64,000 bases of DNA. Origin: Dysidea avara. Its lineage: Eukaryota > Porifera > Demospongiae > Dictyoceratida > Dysideidae. Shown here in pieces: positions 55,543 through 64,000 of the stretch; within the stretch, counting starts at the first letter, position 1; every line of letters starts with the position of its first letter. The stretch spans positions 11,439,682-11,503,681 of the forward strand of contig NC_089275.1 in NCBI RefSeq assembly GCF_963678975.1, in the 5' to 3' direction. A program made the translations under genes and the position numbers. The notes under the pieces are model-generated. The model was given only the letters and a program-made list of their open reading frames with translations. It was not told the DNA's origin and ran no database searches.

Positions 55543-57638
55543 ATGATTATGATTAAAGTACCGGTAAAGGCACAGCCTGTATACCAGATCTGCACACAAT
55601 AGTACAATTAACCATTATACAAAAGTAAATCTCGAATCAAATAAGTAATTATCTAATAAGGATTTAAAATTATTTACAGAATTTTATAATACGTTGACTA
55701 CAACTACAGACAAAGCGTTCCAATCATTAATTAACCTATTAAAAAATAATTTGATAGACAGTTTAATCTTGAGTGACATTTGAAAAGCTTAAACTGATGT
55801 CCCCTTGTAATGGTGGTATCGGAGTAGGTATATAGAGTGGAAAAATCTGAATTAACTTAAGAAATAGTTATTGATAATCTTGTAAAGTAGTATCATATCA
55901 CCTCTATGATGCCTGTGAGCCAAGGATGGTAGCTGCAGCGCTGCTAGTCTCTCTTCATACGGTTTATCCCTTAATGATGGCAATAAACGTGTAGCCCTAC
56001 GTTGGACTTTCTCCACTTTCCTTTGATCAAGAACAAAGGAAGGCCCCCATACTGCATTACTATATTCAAGTGTTGGACGCAAAAAAGCTGTAAATAATTT
56101 AGTCAACATATCAGAATCTAAATAATCAAAAAAATTCTTAATTAATCCTAGTAATCGATTAGTTTTTGCAGCAACCTCTGTGGTATGCAGGTGGAACTTA
56201 AGTTGGTGGTCCAAAATAATGCCCAAGTCAGTGTCTTTGTAAGAATCAATATTGTCAATAACTGTTCCATCCAAATAATATGGCCCATAGTGATGCATCG
56301 GTCCAAGGTGCATATGCTTGCACTTCAAGATATTGAACTTAAGTTGCCAACGAATTGACCATTCATAAAGTAAGTCCAAATCATGTTGTAGTACTGAATA
56401 ATCCTCACTAGTTCGTACAACACGGAAAATCTTAGTGTCGTCAGCAAACATATACACGGGACTTGATACAACCGAAGATAAGTCATTGACAAACACCGTG
56501 AATATGATGGGACCAACACTGAACCCTGTGGGACTCCACTTGTAACAGGAATGGGATTAGATTTCTTTCCATTAAACACTACTTCTTGTGTTCTGTCCTT
56601 AAGAAAATCTTTTATCCACTGTAGCATCTTACCATGTATCCCAAAAGAAGGCAATTTTTGAATCAAGCATTGGTGGGGAACTGTGTCAAAGGCTTTTTGA
56701 AAATCTAGATATATCACATCAACAGAATAACCTTCGTCTAAGTATTTAGTGAAATAATCAAGTACATGAAGTAATTGAGTAGTACACGATCTGCCAGGTA
56801 CAAATCCAAATTGGTAAGCTGAGTGCAAATTGTTCAATATTAAATGACTTATTAGATGATCTTTAACTATAGACTCCATTAACCTACCAAAAATGGACGT
56901 AAGACTGACTGGACGGTAGTTACTAACATTGTTTCTAGCACCTTTCTTGTGAATGGGTGTCACTTGGGAATTTTTCCAGTCATGCAGTAAGGTTCCACTA
57001 TGAAATGATTTGCTGAAGATAATGGACAATGGGATAGCAATAAATTCACCCACAGATTTTATTATAGAAATTGGCCAGCCATCTGGTCCTGGAGACTTAT
57101 TGTTATGCATGTTCATAATTTTATCTAAAACAATATCCGGGGTGAAATCTATCGACTCAGATATGGGAGGGGAACCATTAGGGTCTATTGCAGGGGTAGA
57201 AGTGATATCTTCATTAGTAAAAACAGTGGGAAAATAATTATTAAACAAGGTAACTATTTCAAAATCAGAGCATGTCACAGTGTCATCAGAACGGATCAAT
57301 TCAGTAATGCTGGGGCGTGTCTTAACTTTGGAGTTTACATACTGCCAAAAAGCTTTAGGCTTGGATTTAACATTCTGAACTAATTGCTTTTTGTAGTCTT
57401 TTTTAAGGTTGCAAGTTAGGCTTCTAAGTTGATTATTTACAGTTTTGAAGTTTAATAGATCAGTTGGAGAACGAGTTGAACGATACCTTTTCCACAATTT
57501 GTTTTTCTGTTTCTTTGAAGAGAATACTTCAAAATTGGAATACAAACTTTTCCTTTCTCTTTGTTTATAAGTAGGAACATACTTATCAATAATATCTTGA
57601 AAGATGGACTTAAACAATAACCAAGACTCATTAGCGTT
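55543..57638 (-). mobile_element. CR1/L2-like LINE, 5'-truncated
   Basis: Inserted into the left arm of the foldback element between ACTACACAATC and GTTACATAGCTACAAGCC. The opposite arm shows the joined sequence (CACAATCGCTACATAGC). No target duplication is obvious. The apurinic endonuclease domain is missing. It ends in the same ATTATGATTATGA tail as the neighbouring copy. Confidence 0.88.
55690..57638 (-). pseudogene. LINE reverse transcriptase (CR1/L2/Jockey-like), frameshifted
   Basis: The frame 57617-56325 begins upstream of the RT (FKSIFQDIIDKYVPTYKQRE), then NNKSPGPDGWPISIIKS, SNYRPVSLTSIFGRLME, YLDFQKAFDTVPHQCLI (motif A, catalytic Asp), and SGVPQGSVL (motif B). A one-base change near 56505-56530 moves the frame. 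The second frame, to 55852, has MFADDTKIFRVV (motif C, both catalytic Asp), KCKHMHLGP, LGIILDHQLKFH, the thumb and RRATRLLPSLRDKPYEERL. A stop at 55852-55854 precedes the conserved TRGHQFKLFKCHSRLN and NYFLNR..INDWNAL C-terminus, reached by further frameshifts. This is standard APE-type LINE machinery; this copy is inactive. Confidence 0.88.
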
Positions 57639-58652
57639 GTTACATAGCTACAAGCCTACAAGCTCTTTCTGCAGTACTCAACTGTTATATATACGAGTAA
57701 CCACCCGCATTTATTAGAATCGAGGTATACAAAGTGAAAGGAACTAAGATAGCAGCTAACCCCTTTGAATTTATTTCGGTAATGATGAATGAGGAATGGA
57801 GTATTTGTAGCTACATATCAAGGTAAGCTTTAAATAGAACAAAACCTTACTACTCCAGAAATCTCTATATAGCTACCCTGGGAATATAGATGTGTCACAC
57901 TAGCTTACCTTTCTTAGTTTAGCCAGTCATCCATGACCAAATAAATTCGAAGATTTGCTGTTATATTCACTTTGTATATCACGATTCTAATAAATTCGGA
58001 TGGTTACTCGTGTACTGATGTAACAGTTGAGTACTGCAGAAAGAGCTTGTAGGCTTGTAGCTATGTAGCGATTGTGTAGTTAAATGTAGTAGAAAGTAGT
58101 TTAATAGCTTAGTTAGGTTGTTTTATCGTGGATGACGTTTCGTGCGCGATCACTGTTGCAGTCTGAGCTATCGTAGCTAGTGTTCTTGTCAGAGTGGCTA
58201 CAAGGTGAAGAGTGTATGTTACAGCTAGCTATTGCGTGAATTGTATGTTATAGCTATTGTGCAAATTGGCTTACTTGAAGAATTGACCTGGTCCGGGTTT
58301 TCTAAACCCCCAAGTTAAATGTCCACAAGACTAAACATGGCTGCAGGTGTAGATGACCTCCCTTGTTTCATTGCTTTTTATTGCTATGATCGCTATTCAT
58401 GACAAAATTAATAGCCATAAACTCTCTTCTATTTTATTGCAAACTGAGGTTGGATCAACTTGTTGCATCTTCATTTTTGTATTCCTTATCCTGTGTTTGC
58501 ACTGTGGTAATTACAAATGCTAGTATGAATTACAATGATGAATGCTGAATCTTTTTTTTTTTGACAATATTAATAAAATGTGTTTTAACAACACATAAAA
58601 TAAAACATGTTTCAACAACGCATAATGCTGAATCTCATCCCTAATTCTCATA

Positions 58653-58770
58653 CAGTACGATAGTAACTGTACAGTAGGGACCACAAAGGAGTATGCGTAG
58701 CCCAAGAAATAACATCACCCAAAAACCAGCCTCAATTTATCCTAACGACGACGATGCAGTATTGGTTAGG
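58653..58770. repeat. Paralogous segment holding the empty site of the 52321 element
   Basis: ACAGTACGATAGTAACTGTA then CAGTAGGGACCAC, and later GCAGTATTGGTTAGGTAAAAC, align with 52299-52320 plus 53273-53360. It shows the sequence before the hAT element inserted. Confidence 0.75.
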
Positions 58771-60350
58771 TAAAACTATGCACAAAGAAGCTTTCAGATC
58801 AACCCGAAGCGCTTTCAACAAATTGCTACGGAATTTTAAAAATAATTTATTATACGGAATTTTCTACTGACTGACTGACTGATTCCTTCAGACAAGCGTA
58901 ACTCGATAAAGGCTCTGCGGCTAAGGCTATGGGCTTGATTTTTTCACTTTTCGACGTCGCTTCGGCCCGACAGGTGTCTTTTGGCATACTGCAGTACGTA
59001 CAATGCATTCTTCACAGAGGCGTACCCCCCATCACCGTAGTGATCTTTTTTTTAAATCTCCATCACAAGCTTACCAGTAATAAACTGACACACCAATGAC
59101 TATAAATTATATATGTGCGCTACTCAGCCCGTATTACCAGGGGTTGTTAGTGAACGCGCACACACAACATTCAACTCGCCGGTGAATCCACCGAACGAAA
59201 ATATTAGAGACACACTTCTATATTTACTCATGTGATAGAGCATTTTCGAATCTAAAGAGTGACCTGCTCTAAAGGACCTCGCCGCTGCAGGAGTCGCAAC
59301 TCACAAGTGACGAAGGAGACCAAATGACGCTACGAACCTACTGCCTACGAGGTGATAAAGTGTTAAATGTACCAAGTTTATTTTCTCGAGTCGATCACAC
59401 TAGATCTTTGTATGGCAGTGCAGTCTATTTTTTTACTTTATCAGTCAGTCAGGCGGATCAGTCACGAGCTTACAAGTTCTGCTAGCAAGAGAGACAGGTG
59501 CATGGGATTTCATACAATACGTGGCATTTGAATTTCGCGGTGTGTAGTGAGTGAACATGTCATCCTGTCGGCAGTGTGCTAGGACTGCAGCACAAGCTGT
59601 GGCTAACATAAAGTAACTTGTGTTAGCACTAAAATATTAACAATATAGTTCTACCGGACTGTGAATGAATTTGTTGGAGTACAGTTGTGGCACGTGCGAT
59701 GATGTTCGACGAATATACCTCCATTGATAAGCAACCAGTAATGAAATAGTTACGTAGCTAGTTGTGTAAGCTGTAATAATACAACACCGTATGTTGGCTA
59801 GCCCACCATTGGGTCATTAGCCCTTTTTGCAATCATGAGTAATTTTGAGTGTTTCGTGGGGGACATTCCTTCCCCTCCATCACCTTCTGGCTAGCTGCGC
59901 CCCTGATTCTTCATAGACTTACCACAGTTACCAGTGTCCTCCTTTGTGTACCATTCATGACGGCGAAAAGCGTCGATTTGGCGGTAGCACGTGATGGCTG
60001 GGAAATCGTCCGTATTTTTCATAGTGGCTATTTTGATAGCAGAGGTGCTTTTCAAACACTTCTTGATTCGTACTGGTTGAACATAGCCGACAACGAAGCG
60101 TAATGGATAATTCACATTTCATGGAGCGCGCGGAATCATTTCTTTTTTTCGGCATGCGTGGATTGCACAGATGCTTTTCGAACAGTTCTTGATTCGAAAT
60201 GCTGCGTAACGGGTTGAACATAGCTGACAACGAAGCGTAATGGATACTTCACTTTCAGACGATAATTGGGGAGCACTGCGCCATTTCAGATGCGGTATGC
60301 GTGGATTCACCAGTCATAATAATTATTTACAAAAAAAGGTTAACAAACAA
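58771..60350. other. No gene recognised; possible hAT right end
   Basis: Dispersed-repeat wording (ACTGACTGACTGATTCCTTC, GACGTCGCTTCGGCCC). GGCTAGCTGCGCCCCTG at 59889-59905 looks like the right terminus of a hAT element (complement CAGGGGCGCAGCTAGCC), but no left end was found. At 60020-60250 two diverged copies of TTTTCAAACACTTCTTGATTCG, TGGTTGAACATAGC...GACAACGAAGCGTAATGGAT are in tandem. Confidence 0.45.
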
Positions 60351-60351
60351 G

Positions 60352-60524
60352 TACACTGGAATTTTCAACTAGAGTAGGGACCATAGCATATCGATAAAAG
60401 TACTGAAACAAGTTGGAGTATTAAATCACAGTAAAACAATAAGAAGTGTTATATCCCTACTGTGCTCAAGATACCATAATGGAAATGCACTACTCTAGTT
60501 GAAAATTCCAAATTTTTCTGTGTA
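60352..60524. repeat. MITE GGAATTTTCAACTAGAGTAG
   Basis: GGAATTTTCAACTAGAGTAG and CTACTCTAGTTGAAAATTCC are perfect inverted ends over 20 bp, with outer TACAC / GTGTA. No ORF. Confidence 0.85.
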
Positions 60525-60534
60525 CTTGTATATA

Positions 60535-61165
60535 TGTGACTGAATTTGACAAAACAAGGCTTCGACGCACAAAGCTTTGTTAGGAGATATGGCGATTTTA
60601 AGGAATCATTGTGTAATAACTTCCCAGTGCCTACAGCTGTGCAAACAAAATTTGCACCAATTGTTCATCTGTTCACTAGCTATCACTGAGTGGGTGTATA
60701 CATTTCTGATACCCAAAATTTGCCCTGTTTTGAGCAGCTTTTTTCGAGCGGGTAGTAATATCACAGATGGTAGTACTAACGGTGGGAGGGTGGGGGTGGA
60801 CGGTGGTCTTAATATACGGGTATAAAATGGAGTAAGAAGACGATTGGAGTCCAGAGGCCAAGTTTGGGCTCTCCATGGCCCTCCAATTACTCCAAATTGA
60901 CTGAGAACACTATTGGCGAGCTCCCTGTGAAGTCCCAGCTCACTACACACCATTATCACAAAGCCATGGCCATTTACTGGTGCCAATCTCACACTCGTGG
61001 CTTTGACAGGGTCGGAAGAAAGCTGCTACAGAAACCAGACTTGCCAGTGCTAAAGGAAGTACAGTGTGAAATATGATGGTATATTAGACCAACAATCCAT
61101 TTCTGGTAAAATCGTAAGTTTGATTTTGTGTGTGTGGAAGCCTTGTTATATGAAATCCGGTCACA
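60535..61165. mobile_element. MITE TGTGAC...AAGGCTTC, TATA target
   Basis: TGTGACTGAATTTGACAAAA and the complement of the right end, TGTGACCGGATTTCATATAA, are inverted; both are followed by CAAGGCTTCSACRCACA. TATA flanks both ends (60531-60534, 61166-61169). It is 631 bp against 243 bp for the relative at 37675. The open minus frame at 60606-60992 has no domain. Confidence 0.85.
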
Positions 61166-61202
61166 TATAGTGCAGTACATAAGCCCTTAAAATTGACATA
61201 AT

Positions 61203-62574
61203 CGTTCACTTTTTGATAAAAGCACCAATTTTTTTACAGAGTATATGGAGCGTGCACTAAGTGTTTTAAGAGGGGGAGGCACGTAAAAAGTCCTCAGGAA
61301 CACCCCTTTTTGCACCCTGACAAGAAAACCATTTGTTACTATTAAAAATCAATCATGTTTCTATCAAGTTAACTGCTGGGCCTAGTATCATAGTAGTACA
61401 AAGCATACAGCTGGAACATAATAGCCTATTAGTAATCTATAAAAAACAAATAGTTTTCTCACCTAGGCAGTAAACAAAATCATTAAAATTTCCATTTGCA
61501 GGGATTCTGTTAAAGTTTTGGACCTTCAATGCTGATGATTGTGTAGTACTATGTACAAGGATCATCCTGATTTGTATCGTTTCTTTATTAAAGGAGTAAT
61601 GCTAAAGTCACAGGTGAATATCTCTGTCAACAGAAACCATGAACTACAGCAGTTCGATTATCAAGCACAGAGCTTGAACAAAAGGTCCCTTGTCCTTATA
61701 CTGGGCACCATATGAAAGGTAATTAAATTTCTAGTTTAATGAAGGCAGTTGCAAGTTGTTTCAACATCTTGTTCTCAAGTTACAGCACTTTCAATTCAGT
61801 GTAATATAGCATAAGCAAGAAAAGCACACAGATGAGTATTAAGGTATTTCTTAGTGCTGTGATAATGTTCAAAATAAGTATAAAGGAACTGGGTTCCAAT
61901 GAAGTGAGATTTTGAGCACTAAGAAGTACCTTATGACACATCCTTGTGCTTTTCTTGTTACACTGAATTGAAAGTGCTGTAACTTGAGAACAAGATGTTG
62001 AAACAACTTGCAACTGCCTTCATTAAACTAGAAATTTAATTACCTTTCATATGGTGCCCAGTATAAGGACAAGGGACCTTTTGTTCAAGCTCTGTGCTTG
62101 ATAATTGAACTGCTGTAGTTCATGGTCTCTGTTGAGATATTCACCTGTGACTTTAGCATTAAATAACTTTTGTTATACCCCTTTAATAAAGAAACGATAC
62201 ACATCAGGATGATCCTTGTACATAGTACTACACAATCATCAGCATTGAAGGTCCAAAACATTAACAGAATCCCTGCAAATGGAAATTTTAATGATTTTGT
62301 TTACTGCCTAGGTGAGAAAAATATTTTTGTTTTTTTATAGATTACTAATAGGCTATTATGTTCCAGCTGTATGCTTTGTACTACTATGATACTAGGCCCA
62401 GCAGTTAACTTAATAGAAACATGATTGATTTTTAATAGTAACAAATAGTTTTCTTGTCAGGGTGTAAAAAGGGATGTTCCTGAGGACTTTTTACGTGCCT
62501 CCCCTTCTTAAAACACTTAGTGCACGCTCCATATACTCTGTAACAAAATTGGTGCTTTTATCAAAAAGTGAACG
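61203..62574. repeat. Near-perfect 1.37-kb palindrome, about 660-bp arms
   Basis: Left arm 61203-61860 (CGTTCACTTTTTGATAAAAG ... CTTAGTGCT) and right arm 61913-62574 (AGCACTAAG ... CTTTTATCAAAAAGTGAACG) are reverse complements with few substitutions and small indels around a 52-base spacer. No ORF longer than chance. It could be a foldback transposon or an inverted duplication. A transcript across it would form long double-stranded RNA. Confidence 0.92.
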
Positions 62575-62856
62575 AATATTTGGCTTAGGCGCTGGACTAA
62601 TATAATTAAATTGCTGTCGACTATTTTTATTCTTGTATGAAATGTTGTAGCCACAATATGTACTGTACATGCATTCTGTTTACAGGTTTCTGTCGAACAT
62701 CATATTTCATTAGTGTTAGTAACTGTGTTGCTATTATTTCACCAAATTAAGTCCTTTGCATAAAAAATAATAAAGCTTACTGTCCACTACTGAAAGGCTA
62801 CATGCAGCATGTTAATGTGTACAATATGTATAACGAATTAGTCACAAGTCAGGGCA

Positions 62857-64000
62857 TTAGACAACACCAATCAGTGGTTCCTGGTACTCACTGTAATTAT
62901 AGGAAATCTCTGGGATATTACTGGGTCTGTTCTCTTGAAGCTCAAATTGTTGGACTACTTTTCTGCTACTGTGAAACAGTTTACTGAATAATATGGACAC
63001 CTTGTCTATGATTTCTCCTCCACAAGCATAAGTTACAAAGTGAAAGGTAACGATGCAAATAAAATGACCTCCAGCCAGGATGATCAATATGTTGACAATC
63101 ATGGCATTTATTACTTCACTGTGCTGCAAAACAACAATTAATATCCATTGAAGGTTAACTATGAACATCATCTCTTGATAGTTTTTGTATTTCACTTTAA
63201 ATGGTCGTACAAATCCGTGAAGAACAGCTACGATAGTAAGTAGCATGATTCCTGTAGTGAGGTTGATATTCCTCTCCAGTGATGATATTCCATAGAATAC
63301 AATTCTTATCACAAGTTGTACACCAGTCCAGTAGTAGAATTTGATCTTGTATGGTCCTTGATAAGCATCCAATAGTGGTTTGAATTTTGTGATGAATTTA
63401 AACCTTGACAATGTTCTTGTGAACAACAAGATTATATTAAATGGCAGAAGAATTGAGAAAATTATACAGCATACTATGAACAATATGGCAAATTTAACTC
63501 CAAGAAGTGGTACATTAGCATCAATTGACCACACCAGTATGGTGTGTTTACTAGGCAGATTAATAATGCTAGAGAAATGAAACAACACATTGGACACTGT
63601 TAAGAGAATCTTGGTATATGACAATAGGAAGAGTGTAGCAAGTACTGGTAGTGCTCTACGTGCAGTAAGCCTCTGTATTGTAGTAGAATAACGACTTGTT
63701 ATGATGAGTGATGTAGCAATGAAAATGAGATAGAAGGGAAATGCTAATTGTAACCACATCTTTGCATAGTCATCCATACCATTGTAGAAACATGTTTGAA
63801 TACCCAAATCAAGATTAGCCAGTGAAATGAAAGTGTACGTCAGTGTAAAGTTATTCAATTGAGGAAGAATCACTGATGTATTTATGCTGATGATGTTAAC
63901 ATAGAATATAAATGCATTGATAGTTCCATCAGTTACCGTGAGGTTGAGAATAAAGAGTAGCAAGACCAACACAAAACCTGCTATTGCAATTGGTACAATT
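62857..64000 (-). CDS. Multi-pass membrane protein, 3' part (sponge-type family)
   Basis: One uninterrupted frame enters from beyond the window (VPIAIAGFVLVLLLFILNLT at the edge) and ends at TAA 62859-62857, about 380 residues. There are eight to nine hydrophobic segments, for example LQLAFPFYLIFIATSLIIT, ALPVLATLFLLSYTKILLTV, AILFIVCCIIFSILLPFNII, GIMLLTIVAVLHGFVR and NILIILAGGHFICIVTF. Conserved-looking soluble motifs are YNGMDDYAKMW before the third segment and LLDAYQGPYKIKFYYWTG before the sixth. A cytoplasmic tail with tyrosines (ISYNYSEYQEPLIGVV) closes it. The large extracellular part expected upstream lies outside. The function is unknown. Two decayed relatives lie at 27470-28060 and 40978-41128, consistent with an expanded family. 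Confidence 0.75.
   Translation of the reverse strand, partial: IVPIAIAGFVLVLLLFILNLTVTDGTINAFIFYVNIISINTSVILPQLNNFTLTYTFISLANLDLGIQTCFYNGMDDYAKMWLQLAFPFYLIFIATSLIITSRYSTTIQRLTARRALPVLATLFLLSYTKILLTVSNVLFHFSSIINLPSKHTILVWSIDANVPLLGVKFAILFIVCCIIFSILLPFNIILLFTRTLSRFKFITKFKPLLDAYQGPYKIKFYYWTGVQLVIRIVFYGISSLERNINLTTGIMLLTIVAVLHGFVRPFKVKYKNYQEMMFIVNLQWILIVVLQHSEVINAMIVNILIILAGGHFICIVTFHFVTYACGGEIIDKVSILFSKLFHSSRKVVQQFELQENRPSNIPEISYNYSEYQEPLIGVV

Larger units (their letters stand above)
54755..58390. mobile_element. Giant foldback element, split by two LINEs
   Basis: AAGCAATGAAACAAGGGAGG, TCATCTACACC ... GTTTAGAAAACCCGGACC ... AGGTCAATT on the left (54768-54898) is mirrored by AATTGACCTGGTCCGGGTTT ... 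GGTGTAGATGACCTCCC on the right (58281-58372). The arm continues after each LINE insertion: 55316-55540 and 57640-57740 pair with 57961-58285. Removing the LINEs leaves two arms of roughly 500 bp. Confidence 0.75.

Noticed and set aside
60606..60992. 128-codon minus frame
   Set aside because: Inside a MITE with clear ends; no transposase motif.

Overview
This is animal DNA, most likely from a demosponge. It is AT-rich and almost free of long open frames. Its genes have GT-AG introns, and dozens of short inverted-repeat elements crowd the intergenic space. Two host genes fit a sponge: a membrane-type tyrosinase with an N-terminal cysteine-rich/EGF-like region, and a multi-pass membrane protein whose relatives I associate with sponges (also present here as two broken copies). 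The species cannot be fixed from sequence alone.

Layout: 1-9340 is repeats: a split foldback element, two SINE families, foldback MITEs, a Ty3-type integrase remnant and an 8-bp-TSD hAT MITE (8898-9333). 9419-12193 is a complete LTR-to-LTR element. It has matching 117-bp LTRs, a 5-bp TSD, a tRNA-Pro-like primer site, gag and protease. Where reverse transcriptase and integrase should follow, it carries an intron-less RRM plus RS-type tail like an SR splicing factor. This is the most unusual object in the window. 14247-16259 (minus) is the tyrosinase gene in two or three exons. 17160-21640 is nested MITEs and SINEs. 21840-24110 is a 30/31-bp minisatellite. 25500-28060 holds exon-like remnants and a pseudogene of the membrane protein. 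28050-46000 is stacked non-autonomous transposons, some with recognisable empty-site copies elsewhere in the window. 48911-51207 is a DNA transposon split by a 5'-truncated LINE of an unusual reverse-transcriptase family; a second member sits at 34175-34810. 52321-54661 holds three hAT-like elements. 54755-58390 is a giant foldback element split by two CR1/L2-like LINEs. 61203-62574 is a near-perfect 1.37-kb palindrome. 62857-64000 (minus) is the 3' part of the intact membrane-protein gene, which runs off the window.

The two intact host genes show no functional link. Most of the window records transposition: precise target duplications, nested insertions and paralogous empty sites allow a partial order of events. 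One 17-bp module (CTCTAATAGAGCAGTCA) recurs inside several otherwise unrelated elements. All calls rest on reading the sequence; no database search was run.
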